64,000 bases of DNA, taken from contig NZ_JPUG01000071.1 in assembly GCF_000739015.1 (NCBI RefSeq), positions 1 through 64,000 of the forward strand, written 5' to 3'. Shown one piece after another: positions 41,901 through 50,751 of the stretch (the stretch's first letter is position 1; every line of letters begins with the position of its first letter). The position numbers and the translations under genes are program-made. The notes under the pieces are model-generated. The model made no database searches. It saw only the letters and a program-made list of their open reading frames with translations, and was not told the DNA's origin. Origin of the DNA: Microvirga sp. BSC39. Its GTDB lineage: Bacteria; Pseudomonadota; Alphaproteobacteria; Rhizobiales; Beijerinckiaceae.

Positions 41901-43166
41901 TTAATGCTTTGAGAAGAAGCCGAGCGCATCCGCAAGTGCGCGATGCTTGATACGTGCGCCCTCAACGCTTTCGCCAGCCTCCGCAGCCCGCCAGGCCTCA
42001 CGAATGCTCGCGACGCCTTCCGCTGGCCCGCCTGGATGAGCCATGATCCCACCGCCTGCCATAAAGAGAAGGTCGGACGTGTTCACGGCCCGATAGGTCT
42101 GCTCGACCGTTCCAGCCCATTGACCAGAAGAAAAAGCCGGCATGACCCGATCCTCCACCTCACAGAGCGATGTCAAACAATCCTTCGCGCTCTCCACCAC
42201 TTCATCATCGGCTTGAGCGAACTTACCCGCTAAGCCATGGACATGCATGTGATCGACGCCGGCGAGGCGCCAGAGCGTCTGGTAAGCATGGAAGCCGATA
42301 CCCAGCGCTGGATGGCGCGAGAACGCGCCATAGCCATTACGGTGGCCATGAATTACCAGATCGCTGCTGCCCCGCAGGGTCTCGATACTAGAGAATCCGC
42401 ACCAGTTCAGGCTGGCCATGACACATGTTCCACCCTCTCTCGCCACCAAGTCCGCATGCCGTCGCATAGCATCCGTCTCGTCGGTGATGTTGAAGGCGAC
42501 GATGACATGCTTCCCGGTTCGATCCTGGTGCCGACGCACAGCAGCCATGACGGCTGGAATGCGGGTCGACAGGGGCGCGTGGACCGGATTGGCTGCAATC
42601 TCATCATCTTTGATGAAATCCAGCCCGGCGTCGCACAGGCGTTCCACCAGCGACGCAATCTCCTCGGAACGAAGTCCAACATTCGGTTTGACGATCGATC
42701 CAATCAGTGCACCATGAGCAACCCCGGTCAGGCGTCGTGTTCCCTTGACGCCATGCTTCGGCAGAGAATATTGTTTTCGGTAGGCGCCGGGTAGCTTAAG
42801 GGCTTCGAGCCGCAGGCCGGTCACCTCGCCGAGATCGAAGAGGTTGCCGGCTACAGTCGCGGCAAGCGTCGACAAATTAACCCCGACATTCGCGACCGGA
42901 AAACGCACGACCACCTCGCCACGGCGCGAGGGGGCCGATAAGCCCTTGCGGTCAAGCCAGGAGCTGCGGACGGAGGGCTGTGCGACCTCACCCAGATCCC
43001 GGATCGCGATGACATGAGCACGGGCCCGCTCGCGCAGTTCGTCGGTCTCGCCCTCGACTCGGGTGAAGGTTCCGCAGGATTGTTCGCCTGCCATCACCTC
43101 GGCCACAGCCTCAAGCGGCAGGGGCGTTTCGACCAGATAGGTGGCCTCGTAATGTGCTTCCGCCAT
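41901..43166 (-). CDS. RuBisCO-like protein (form IV)
   Basis: A 421-residue RuBisCO large-subunit homologue. The N-terminal domain starts AHYEATYLVETPLPLEAVAE; the TIM barrel has GALIGSIVKPNVGLRSEEIA (equivalent to the K175 loop), LDFIKDDEIAANP with the carbamylatable Lys and Asp/Glu metal ligands (KDDE), VIHGHRNGYGAFSRHPALG and MAGGGIMAHPGGPAEGVAS for phosphate binding. Loop-6 Lys334 context differs (FAQADDEV), as in form IV proteins, so it should not fix CO2. With the DUF1537 kinase it resembles the 3-oxo-isoapionate-4-phosphate decarboxylase or transcarboxylase/hydrolase of D-apiose catabolism. The ATG at 43166 with GAGG upstream is chosen. Confidence 0.88.
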   Translation of the reverse strand: MAEAHYEATYLVETPLPLEAVAEVMAGEQSCGTFTRVEGETDELRERARAHVIAIRDLGEVAQPSVRSSWLDRKGLSAPSRRGEVVVRFPVANVGVNLSTLAATVAGNLFDLGEVTGLRLEALKLPGAYRKQYSLPKHGVKGTRRLTGVAHGALIGSIVKPNVGLRSEEIASLVERLCDAGLDFIKDDEIAANPVHAPLSTRIPAVMAAVRRHQDRTGKHVIVAFNITDETDAMRRHADLVAREGGTCVMASLNWCGFSSIETLRGSSDLVIHGHRNGYGAFSRHPALGIGFHAYQTLWRLAGVDHMHVHGLAGKFAQADDEVVESAKDCLTSLCEVEDRVMPAFSSGQWAGTVEQTYRAVNTSDLLFMAGGGIMAHPGGPAEGVASIREAWRAAEAGESVEGARIKHRALADALGFFSKH

Positions 43167-43174
43167 GAGGGACC

Positions 43175-43714
43175 TCAAAGCCGGGAAAGATCAGGGAATG
43201 GCCGGACCGGTTCGCGTCCGTCCCACCCTTCAGATGCCTCCCTGATCAGCTGAAACATCTTGCCCTTCGGCCCGGCGACTTCCGACAGCTCGATGACTGT
43301 GCCGGGATGGTACTCGGTGTCGAAATAGACGAAGCGTCCGCGCTCGCCGACCTCACCGCTCATCACTGGAACGAAGCCCTGCGTCATCAGCCGCTCCAGA
43401 TCGGCATCGTAACTCTCGGTCCAGTAGGCTACATGCTGCAGGCCTGTGTGACCGGCTTGCTTGAAGTCGCGGTACATAGAGGGAGCATCGTTGCGGGTCT
43501 GAATAAGCTCGATCTGGAGCGGGCCGGAATTGGCGAGCGCCACGGAATTATGCGGTCGATAGGTCTCACCCCTATACATGTAGTTCTCGATCGGAACTTG
43601 TTCCTTATAGAAGAAAGGTCCCACGCCGAGAACGCGCGACCAATAGTCCATGGCGGCCTCAATGTCGTCGACGACATAGCCGGCCTGCCTGATTTCTCCG
43701 AAAAATCGGCTCAT
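43175..43714 (-). CDS. VOC (glyoxalase/bleomycin-resistance fold) family protein
   Basis: A 179-residue vicinal-oxygen-chelate protein: GEIRQAGYVVDDIEAAMDYW, SRVLGVGPFFYKEQVPIENY, the ligand strand PLQIELIQTRNDAPSMYRDF, TGLQHVAYWTESYDADLERL (metal His), and VYFDTEYHPGTVIELSEVAG (metal Glu). Members include isomerases, lyases and dioxygenases that act on enediolate-type intermediates. It sits between the TRAP receptor and the RuBisCO-like gene, and may process an unstable oxo-sugar acid; its reaction is unknown. Confidence 0.85.
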   Translation of the reverse strand: MSRFFGEIRQAGYVVDDIEAAMDYWSRVLGVGPFFYKEQVPIENYMYRGETYRPHNSVALANSGPLQIELIQTRNDAPSMYRDFKQAGHTGLQHVAYWTESYDADLERLMTQGFVPVMSGEVGERGRFVYFDTEYHPGTVIELSEVAGPKGKMFQLIREASEGWDGREPVRPFPDLSRL

Positions 43715-43808
43715 ACCTTACCTGCATATCTGATGAGGGCGCGGCTTACTTATCCGCGCCCGAGGAAGATGAAGATCCGATGCTTTCCGTCGGATCGCAC
43801 GACAAGGG

Positions 43809-44825
43809 TTAGGCGAGCGTTCCAACGACGCTCTCAAGATGGCTCCAGGCTTCTGGGCCGAACTTCTGCTTCCATTCCCTGTAGAACCCGGCTTCTCGCA
43901 GTTTCGCACGGAAGCTTTCCGTCTCGCACTGGTTGAACGACAGCCCCTTGCTCTGGAGATCCGCCTGCACTGACTCGTTGAGAGTCTTGATGTCTTGCCT
44001 CTGCTTCAGACCCGCCTCGTTGATGGCACGTGAGACGATCTCCTGCACCTCTCCCGGCATTCCCGCCCACTGGCGCCCGTTGGCGATGAACCAGTAGCCG
44101 TCCCAGATGTGGTTGGTGAGCGCGCAGGAGGATTGCACCTCGTAGAGCTTCGCCACCTGGATAATCGGCAGCGGGTTCTCCTGTGCGTCGACCACTTTGG
44201 TCTGGAGGGCGGTGTAAACCTCGCTGAACTGCAGGCTGGCCGGCGCAGCGCCAAGACCGGAGAACATCGAGATGCTGATCGGGCTCACCGGAACCCGGAT
44301 CTTCAAGCCCTTCATCGAATCGGCGCTCTGAATCGGCGTACCGCTCGTGGTCATCTGGCGGAAGCCGTTGTCCCACATGGTTTCCAGCGCGTGCAACCGG
44401 GAGTCGGCAATCGCCTTGCGTACGAAGCCACCAACGGGGCCATCCATAGCAGCCCAGACCTGATTGTAGTCTTTGAACGCGAAGCCCACAGCGTTGATCG
44501 CCGCGACCGGAACAAGGGTCGCGATCACCAGCGCCGAAGGGGTGAAGAAGGTCAGAGCGCCGTTGCGCACCTGGGAGAGCATATCCGTATCGCCGCCAAG
44601 CTGGTTGGCAGGGAATATCAGCATCTCAACGCGCCCGTTCGTCTCCTTGGCGATCCTGTCAGCAGCTTCCTTGGCCCGGATGTTCAGAGGATGGCTGAGC
44701 GGCAGGTTGTTGCCATAGCGCAGCGTAATCTCGGCTGCATGAGCGTAGCGTGGAATCGAGAAGAGGCTAACGGCGGCCGGAGCAGCTCCGATGCCTTTGA
44801 GAAGCGTCCTTCGGCTGATGGTCAT
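43809..44825 (-). CDS. TRAP-transporter solute-binding protein, DctP family
   Basis: A 338-residue exported receptor: twin-arginine-like leader MTISRRTLLKGIGAAPAAVS with cleavage near AHA-AEITLRYGNNLPLSHP, then the DctP core GADTDMLSQVRNG-like segment and MKGLKIRVPVSPISISMFSG, where the Arg that pairs with the ligand carboxylate lies. FSEVYTALQTKVVDAQENPL is a DctP hallmark. ATG at 44825 follows GGGAGA. It pairs with the fused QM permease at 46050 across the lacI gene; the carboxylate-binding arginine fits a sugar-acid ligand such as apionate. Confidence 0.92.
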   Translation of the reverse strand: MTISRRTLLKGIGAAPAAVSLFSIPRYAHAAEITLRYGNNLPLSHPLNIRAKEAADRIAKETNGRVEMLIFPANQLGGDTDMLSQVRNGALTFFTPSALVIATLVPVAAINAVGFAFKDYNQVWAAMDGPVGGFVRKAIADSRLHALETMWDNGFRQMTTSGTPIQSADSMKGLKIRVPVSPISISMFSGLGAAPASLQFSEVYTALQTKVVDAQENPLPIIQVAKLYEVQSSCALTNHIWDGYWFIANGRQWAGMPGEVQEIVSRAINEAGLKQRQDIKTLNESVQADLQSKGLSFNQCETESFRAKLREAGFYREWKQKFGPEAWSHLESVVGTLA

Positions 44826-44896
44826 GGCGTCATTTCTCCCGAAAAGATGTTTTGCTCTTTCCGAGTGAAAAAATCCGTCATACAAATGATGCGGTC

Positions 44897-44926
44897 AAAT
44901 CATAATTTTGATGTACTTTGATGTAA
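44897..44926. promoter_or_regulatory. candidate LacI-type operator between divergent SBP and lacI genes
   Basis: A direct repeat TTTGATGTA at 44908-44916 and 44918-44926, ten bases apart, and an imperfect inverted ATCA...TGAT at 44899-44912. It abuts the lacI start, so autoregulation and control of the divergent TRAP receptor operon are plausible. Binding is inferred. Confidence 0.4.
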
Positions 44927-44930
44927 CAAC

Positions 44931-45986
44931 ATGAGCATTTTCGCGGATCTTCCGTCCTTCAACCGGCGTGTCACCATCGTGGACATCGCGCGCCTCGCCG
45001 ATGTTTCTACCGCCACTGTCGACCGGGTTCTGAACGGCCGTCAGGGAGTGAAGGCGGCGACGGTCAAACGGGTCATGAAGGCCGCAGCTGAACTCGGCTA
45101 CGTGGACGAGAGCGACGAGCGGATCCGCGAGGTGCGGCCGCTCGCCCAGATCTCGTTCATTCTACCTCAGGGAACGAACCGTTACATCACCATGCTCGGC
45201 CGCATGATCAGCGAGATGGCGCCACAGCTGGAGCGCTTCTCGATCAAGCCTACAGTCGAGTATATCGACAGCTTCAATCCGGACCTGCTCGCGAAGGCGC
45301 TGCACCGCCATGCCAGACATGCGGACGGTATTGCCTTCATGGCGATTGAGCACCCCGTGGTACGCGAAGCCGTCAATCGCATCACCGCTGCGGGGAAGCC
45401 CGTGGTGACGCTGATCTCCGATGTCGCCAGTCCGACGCGGACCGCGTATTTCGGCCTCGACAATCGGGCTGCGGGGCGCATGGCAGGCTATCTTCTCGCA
45501 CGCTTCATTGCCAAACGGCCGGCCAAGGTTGCCATGATCGCCGGCAGTCTCAGCTACCGCGCTCATGGGGAGCGCGAGATGGGCTTCCTAGACATCCTGC
45601 AGGAACTCTATCCTGACATTGAGGTAGTCGGCCTGCGCGAAGGACATGACGACGAAGCGCTCAACTACCGGCAGATGCGGGCGCTTCTCTCCCATCATCC
45701 TGATCTGGACGGGATCTACAATATCGGTGGTGGCGCTTCCGGCATCGGCCGCGCGCTCAAGGATGCACGGCGCGAGAAGGACGTCGTGTTCGTCGGCCAT
45801 GGGCTGACCAGCGATACCCGCGAGTTCCTGCTCGATGGAACAATGGATGCAGTGATCACCCAAAGTGCCGAAGACACCATCGCCAAATGCGCTGCCCTGT
45901 TCCGCGACCTGCGGGAGGGGCACAAGCCTGGCAAGCAGCCCGATCCGATGCGCGTCGAAGTCGTCTTCAGGGAGAATCTGCCCTGA
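44931..45986 (+). CDS. LacI-family transcriptional regulator
   Basis: A 351-residue regulator: HTH and hinge VTIVDIARLADVSTATVDRV, LNGRQGVKAATVKRVMKAAA, then a periplasmic-binding-protein-like sensor (SFILPQGTNRYITMLGRMIS, RAHGEREMGFLDILQELYPD, DGIYNIGGGASGIGRALKDA). The C-terminal half resembles sugar-acid sensing LacI proteins. It is divergent from the TRAP receptor operon and upstream of the QM gene in the same direction, so it most probably controls both halves of the pathway. Confidence 0.94.
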   Translation: MSIFADLPSFNRRVTIVDIARLADVSTATVDRVLNGRQGVKAATVKRVMKAAAELGYVDESDERIREVRPLAQISFILPQGTNRYITMLGRMISEMAPQLERFSIKPTVEYIDSFNPDLLAKALHRHARHADGIAFMAIEHPVVREAVNRITAAGKPVVTLISDVASPTRTAYFGLDNRAAGRMAGYLLARFIAKRPAKVAMIAGSLSYRAHGEREMGFLDILQELYPDIEVVGLREGHDDEALNYRQMRALLSHHPDLDGIYNIGGGASGIGRALKDARREKDVVFVGHGLTSDTREFLLDGTMDAVITQSAEDTIAKCAALFRDLREGHKPGKQPDPMRVEVVFRENLP

Positions 45987-46049
45987 CAGCGAGCACCCAC
46001 AACATTGAACAAAAATAGCTTAATTGAGCCAAGAGCGACGGAGGAGACA

Positions 46050-47918
46050 ATGACCATGGCAACAGAAAGCATCGGCGTCGGTGAAATTGAGGACATGCCG
46101 ACCGGTCTGAAAAGCGGGTCGGCGCTCCTTAAGCCCATTGAGATGATTGCTTCCGTCATCTTGGTGGTGATCATCGGGCTTCTCTTGATGGGCGTCACCT
46201 CGCGCTATGTCCTTTCGCTCCCCATCGTCTGGATCGATGAGGCGGCCGCGTTCTGCTTCCTCTGGCTTGCCATGCTCGGCGCAGTCATCGCCATCGATCG
46301 CAATGAGCACCTCCGTCTGACCCTCTTCCTTCATATGCTCCCAGAGAAGCTGCGTGGCTTCTTCGGTGCGCTTGGGCCGCTTCTCGTTGCTGTCTTTCTG
46401 ATCGGCATGCTGTGGCCTGCCATCGAGTATGTGATCGAGGAGTCCTACATCACCTCGGCGGCACTCAATATTCCCATGAGCTGGCGCGTGGCCGCTCTTC
46501 CGGTCGGCATCGGCCTGATGGCGCTCCTAGCCCTCAGAGAGACGGTGCGTGCTGCCAAGGCGTTTGAAATCTCGCTGGCCGCGGCTGTCATCGCAGGTGC
46601 AGGTGCACTACTGTGGCTTGCTTCCCCGTCCCTGCCCTCGCTCGGCTATATCAATATTCTCATCTTCCTCGTGGGTTTTGTTGCCTTCTTTCTCGCCATT
46701 GGCGTGCCAATTGCTTTCTGCTTCGGTCTCGGTGCGCTCACCTTTCTGACCTTTACTAGCTCGGTCCCGACCATGGTGATGATCGGTCGAATTGATGAGG
46801 GCATGTCGAGCCTGATCCTGCTGTCGGTGCCGATTTTTGTGCTCCTCGGCTGCATACTGGACGCCACCGGCATGGGCCGGGCCATCGTCGAGTTCCTGGC
46901 CTCCCTGCTCGGGCATGTGAAGGCAGGCATGTCCTACGTGCTGCTCGGCTCGCTCTTTCTGGTCTCCGGCATCTCCGGCTCGAAGGTTTCGGACATGGCC
47001 ACGGTCGCTCCTGCGCTGTTTCCGGAGATGAAGCGGCGCGGGCACAAGCCCAAGGAGATGATCGCGCTCCTGGCCACCGGTGCGGCCATGGCCGACACCG
47101 TGCCGCCCTCAATTGTGCTGATCGTGCTCGGCTCGGTCGCCGGCGTGTCGATCGCCGGGTTGTTCACGAGCGGCTTCGTCATCGCCATGGTGCTGCTCGC
47201 GGTGCTCGCCATTCTCGCACGCTGGAAGGCGCGCGGCGAAGTCATGGAAGGGATCCGTCGGGCTCCCCTTCGGGCTATTGGCAAGGCGCTGGCGGTGGCC
47301 GCTCCGGCCCTCGTGCTACCCTTCCTGATCCGCAGCGCGGTCGGCGGCGGCGTGGCGACGGCCACGGAGGTCTCCACAATCGCAGTCCTCTACGCCCTGA
47401 TCATAGGCATGGTCCTTTATGGTGGCATCCGTCCCGGCAAGATCTATGACATGCTGGTCGAGACGGCGGCTCTCTCGGGCGCGATCCTCATTATCCTGGG
47501 CACGGCCTCTGCGATGGCCTGGGCACTCACCCAGACTGGCTTCGCCTTCAAGATGGCCGCACTGGTCACAGACCTGCCGGGCGGCTGGGTCACCTACATG
47601 CTCGTGACGATTGCCGTCTTCATGGTGCTCGGCTGCGTGCTTGAGGGGTTGCCGGCCATTGTCTTGATGGCACCCATCATGTTCCCGATCGCGAAGACCC
47701 TTGGGATCAACGATATCCACTACTCGATGGTCGTGGTGACGGCCATGAATATCGGCCTGATGGCGCCGCCCATAGGCATCGGGTTCTACATCGCCTGCAA
47801 GATCGGCAACGTCTCGCCGGATGAAGCCATGGGCGCCATCTGGCCCTATATCGGCGCGCTCTTCGTCGGGCTCCTCGTCATCGCGATGATCCCGGCGCTG
47901 TCGACTGCCTATCTCTAA
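46050..47918 (+). CDS. TRAP-transporter fused small and large permease (DctQM)
   Basis: A 622-residue membrane protein fusing DctQ (residues about 25-190, with VTSRYVLSLPIVWIDEAAAF and LTLFLHML) and DctM (about 200-622, with GVPIAFCFGLGALTFLTFTS, SGISGSKVSDMATVAPALFP, MADTVPPSIVLIVLGSVAGV and NIGLMAPPIGIGFYIACKIG). About 16 membrane helices. ATG at 46050 has GGAGGAG 5-10 bases upstream and is preferred over an earlier in-frame ATG. It shares long identical segments with the QM protein at 55989-57866, so they are recent paralogues. Its receptor is the SBP at 43809-44825. Confidence 0.94.
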   Translation: MTMATESIGVGEIEDMPTGLKSGSALLKPIEMIASVILVVIIGLLLMGVTSRYVLSLPIVWIDEAAAFCFLWLAMLGAVIAIDRNEHLRLTLFLHMLPEKLRGFFGALGPLLVAVFLIGMLWPAIEYVIEESYITSAALNIPMSWRVAALPVGIGLMALLALRETVRAAKAFEISLAAAVIAGAGALLWLASPSLPSLGYINILIFLVGFVAFFLAIGVPIAFCFGLGALTFLTFTSSVPTMVMIGRIDEGMSSLILLSVPIFVLLGCILDATGMGRAIVEFLASLLGHVKAGMSYVLLGSLFLVSGISGSKVSDMATVAPALFPEMKRRGHKPKEMIALLATGAAMADTVPPSIVLIVLGSVAGVSIAGLFTSGFVIAMVLLAVLAILARWKARGEVMEGIRRAPLRAIGKALAVAAPALVLPFLIRSAVGGGVATATEVSTIAVLYALIIGMVLYGGIRPGKIYDMLVETAALSGAILIILGTASAMAWALTQTGFAFKMAALVTDLPGGWVTYMLVTIAVFMVLGCVLEGLPAIVLMAPIMFPIAKTLGINDIHYSMVVVTAMNIGLMAPPIGIGFYIACKIGNVSPDEAMGAIWPYIGALFVGLLVIAMIPALSTAYL

Positions 47919-47936
47919 GGTTTGAAGCAAAGGCCG

Positions 47937-47964
47937 CATGCTGCTGCCACTTGGCAGCAGCATG
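47937..47964 (+). terminator. terminator-like hairpin after QM gene
   Basis: A perfect 12-bp stem CATGCTGCTGCC / GGCAGCAGCATG with loop ACTT, 19 bases after the stop, followed by GTTGGCGCGGGTGTTTGT with a weak T-rich end. It separates this locus from the convergent minus-strand operon. Confidence 0.7.
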
Positions 47965-48111
47965 TTGGCGCGGGTGTTTGTAAGAGATCCGCTCAGGATC
48001 GAACTCCGTAGATCTTCCGGTAGGCAGCAATTATCTCTGCTCACATTGCAAGCCGGAGAAGTCATTCTCGAGAATTTTCAGAAGCGAGAACTCAAAGCAC
48101 CAACAGCTGTT

Positions 48112-48969
48112 TCACTGCCCGATTTCCTCAATCACAAGCTCGAAAGTGATGCATACAGGATTTTCACCACGGGAGATCTGCCCAGAGGTAATCACTCCGT
48201 TGATGTCAACGACATCAAGGTTCAGCCGCGCCTGCCCGCGCCCGTCGTCCCTGTTGAAGTGGCCGTCGCGGATCTGGACCTCGGTGGCATGTGAGTCCAC
48301 CCGCGTTCCGTCGACGAAGCGCACGCCATTCAAACTGCCAATCCCGTAGACATTGGCTCTTTCTATTCCCTGCCGTAGGCAGATCTCCTCGATGGCAAGG
48401 CTGACGTCCTGATTGGGGCGCACTTTCGCAAGCAGCACTTGCCTGCCTGTCATTGAGGAGCCCTTTCCAGCATATTGAACCGGTTCGAAGAGGGTGAAGT
48501 TCGTCTCCCCGTCGGGCATGGCCTCGAAGGTCGCATCCCTGAACCCGATGCCCGCCACCTCGATGGGCTCCGCGGCTCTGGACAAGGGAGCAAGCATGTG
48601 GCCCATTCGCCGCACCTCGCTCGTGTCCCAGACGCCGTGGCAATGGAGAAAGGTCTTTCCGTCCCGCACGCCGACTATAGCGCAGGCGCGCGTCACATTT
48701 ACCGGCCCGTCCGGTTCGAAGGTCTCGCTGTACCAGGCCACATAGCGCGGGTCGGATGATGCGGCAGGCATTACATATCGGAACGGGTCGCAACGGCCGC
48801 CCCGGAACTCCACGAAGCCGCCGATGCAGCCACTCCCCCTCATGCCTGCCCCAACTGCCTCGTCGATTGTCAGACCGGGCTCCAGCACGAACCGGATCGG
48901 CACCGCCTCGCCGGGCACGGCGGCAAAACGCTCCGGAGCAGCCTGACCAGGATGATCGATGTGTCTCAT
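48112..48969 (-). CDS. PCC (DUF296) domain protein, two-domain form
   Basis: A 285-residue cytoplasmic protein with two PCC/DUF296 repeats. The first runs over about residues 20-150 (RFVLEPGLTIDEAVGAGMRG, GVRDGKTFLHCHGVWDTSEV) and the second over 170-285 (ANVYGIGSLNGVRFVDGTRV, DINGVITSGQISRGENPVCI, TFELVIEEIG). PCC domains trimerise; in plants they accompany AT-hooks, while in bacteria their role is unknown. The order N-domain then C-domain matches the split pair at 51691-50752. It is the last gene of the 59-48 kb operon and may be an enzyme or metal/ligand-binding scaffold of the pathway. Confidence 0.75.
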   Translation of the reverse strand: MRHIDHPGQAAPERFAAVPGEAVPIRFVLEPGLTIDEAVGAGMRGSGCIGGFVEFRGGRCDPFRYVMPAASSDPRYVAWYSETFEPDGPVNVTRACAIVGVRDGKTFLHCHGVWDTSEVRRMGHMLAPLSRAAEPIEVAGIGFRDATFEAMPDGETNFTLFEPVQYAGKGSSMTGRQVLLAKVRPNQDVSLAIEEICLRQGIERANVYGIGSLNGVRFVDGTRVDSHATEVQIRDGHFNRDDGRGQARLNLDVVDINGVITSGQISRGENPVCITFELVIEEIGQ

Positions 48970-49874
48970 GACTGGTCCTCCTCCCGCAGCTCCAAATCGG
49001 TCCGCATGATCTGGTTTGGGTCGGCTCGCGAATCCCGCGCGCCCCAGCGCCCCGCCTCCACCCGTGTGAAAAATTCTGTCAGGAGCTGGTTGAACAGCGC
49101 CGGCTCCTCAAGGTTCAGGGTGTGGCCCGATTTCGGAAGCATGGCGAGACCGGAGCGCGGGATCGTCCGCTTCAGGAAGATACCTGGTTGGATCGAGTGA
49201 TCGTCCTCGTCGCCGACCAGGATGAGTAGCGGCACCTCAAGAGCCGCCAACTCGGCCTCTAGGTCATAGAGCGACGGCCGTCGCATCTGGACGCCGCGCA
49301 TGGTGTTGGCGGCACCCCTGTCGGAATGCTGCGCCATCCGCTCTACGAAGAGTTGCCAGCCCCGTGGGTCCTTCTCCTGAAACTGCACCCGCGAGGCGCT
49401 CTCACCGTAGACCGGAGCAAACGCCCGCGCGCCACGCTCTTCGAAGCCTCGCGCCACCTGCTCGGAATTGCGGCGGAAAAACTCCTGATGTTCCCTCTCC
49501 GAGCCATATCCCGCTCCCGCGATGACGGCGGACCGAATGCGATCGGGATAGCGCAGAGCGGCGTGCAGACAGGCGAAAGCCCCCATCGAGAGACCGACTA
49601 CATGGGCCCTGTCGATGCCGGCTGCGTTCATGACGTCGACGATGTCATTGGCCGCGTGGGCCTGGGAGTACTTCTCCACATTCTCGGGAATGTCCGACGG
49701 CGGATAGCCGCGAGCCGAGAAGGTGACGCAAAGGTGCCTGCGCGAGAAGTAGCCGACCTGAGGCTCCCAGCTCCAATAATTTCCGCCGAACTCGTGGACG
49801 AACACGATGGGCGTGCCCGTTCCGGCGGATTCGTAGAAGAGCTGGATACCGTCGCTCGTGGTCACAAAGGCCAT
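48966..49874 (-). CDS. alpha/beta-fold hydrolase
   Basis: A 302-residue hydrolase. TSDGIQLFYESAGTGTPIVF and VHEFGG form the oxyanion region; the nucleophile elbow is HVVGLSMGAFACLHAALRYP (G-L-S-M-G), the acid VPLLILVGDEDDHSIQPG and the base histidine MLPKSGHTLNLEEP. A C-terminal tail of about 30 residues is extra. Within this operon it could open a ring, cleave a beta-diketone or release a CoA thioester or ester product. Overlaps the PCC gene by 4 bases. Confidence 0.9.
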   Translation of the reverse strand: MAFVTTSDGIQLFYESAGTGTPIVFVHEFGGNYWSWEPQVGYFSRRHLCVTFSARGYPPSDIPENVEKYSQAHAANDIVDVMNAAGIDRAHVVGLSMGAFACLHAALRYPDRIRSAVIAGAGYGSEREHQEFFRRNSEQVARGFEERGARAFAPVYGESASRVQFQEKDPRGWQLFVERMAQHSDRGAANTMRGVQMRRPSLYDLEAELAALEVPLLILVGDEDDHSIQPGIFLKRTIPRSGLAMLPKSGHTLNLEEPALFNQLLTEFFTRVEAGRWGARDSRADPNQIMRTDLELREEDQS

Positions 49875-49886
49875 TGAAAGTCACCC

Positions 49887-50690
49887 TCAACGAAACTCGG
49901 AAACGGCGCAGCTCTGCCCACCATCCACAGGCAGGCAGACGCCCGTGATGAACTGCGCCTCATCGGAGGCCAGGAACACGGCAGCATTGGCCACATCCCA
50001 GGCCGTTCCCATTCGGCCTAGGGGAACGGCGGCATTGCGCGCCGCCACCATCTCCTCCACCGAGGCATACTGCCCGGAGATCTGCCGGTAGATCAGCGGG
50101 GAGTCGATTAGGCCAGGCATGATGCAGTTGGCGCGGATGCCCTGGCGGGCATATTGCATGGCGAGCGCCACGGTGGCCTGGTTCACCGCCGCCTTGGTGG
50201 CGTAGTAAACGAAATAGGGATAGCCCGTCCATCGGATCGCCGCGAGGGAGGAGATGTTGACGATGGCGCCGCCGCCCTGACGCAGCATATGCGGGATGAC
50301 GGCCTTCGCCGTGCGGTAGATGGGGCCGATGTTCAACTTGAGCGCGGCCTCGAATTGCTCCTCGCTGAGCTCGACCGGCCCGCCCATATGGGTGACGCCA
50401 ACGTTGTTGTGCAGGATGCTGATGCCCCCGAGACGCTCAACGACCTGCGTTACCGCTCTCTCAACCGAGCCTGTGTCAGTAACGTCCGCTGCAACGGCTA
50501 TGGCCCCGCCGCCTTCACCCGCGATAATGGATGCGGTTTCCTCCGCGGCTTCCTGGACCAGGTCGATGCAGGCAACCTGAGCCCCTTCCCGTGCATAGGC
50601 GGCGGCAGCGGCCTTGCCGTTTCCCCATCCCGGCCCCGAGGACCCTGCCCCGAACACGATGGCAGTCCTGCCCTTCAGACGATCAGCCAT
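49887..50690 (-). CDS. SDR-family oxidoreductase (pathway gene)
   Basis: A 267-residue short-chain dehydrogenase. The nucleotide motif is an expanded GAGSSGPGWGNGKAAAAAYA, and CIDLVQEAAEETASIIAG after beta-2 has the Asp that favours NAD. NNVG motif, IVNISSLAAIRWTGYPYFVY with Y-x3-K (YYATK), and the C-terminal DEAQFITGVCLPVDGGQSCA. ATG at 50690 has GGAG upstream and is preferred to an earlier in-frame ATG. It lies 12 bases upstream of the hydrolase gene. Confidence 0.92.
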   Translation of the reverse strand: MADRLKGRTAIVFGAGSSGPGWGNGKAAAAAYAREGAQVACIDLVQEAAEETASIIAGEGGGAIAVAADVTDTGSVERAVTQVVERLGGISILHNNVGVTHMGGPVELSEEQFEAALKLNIGPIYRTAKAVIPHMLRQGGGAIVNISSLAAIRWTGYPYFVYYATKAAVNQATVALAMQYARQGIRANCIMPGLIDSPLIYRQISGQYASVEEMVAARNAAVPLGRMGTAWDVANAAVFLASDEAQFITGVCLPVDGGQSCAVSEFR

Positions 50691-50751
50691 TGATCTCCGC
50701 TCCATTTCCCAGGATCAATGCCGCAGGTGCTACCGCCGCGGCGCTCGTCGT

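Noticed and set aside
41901..43166. Genuine CO2-fixing RuBisCO
   Set aside because: Loop-6 and several substrate residues differ, no small subunit or phosphoribulokinase is nearby, and the kinase-TRAP context fits form IV proteins.
46608..48065. Minus-strand open frames opposite the first QM gene
   Set aside because: Shadows rich in His/Arg/Asp; the QM protein is unmistakable.
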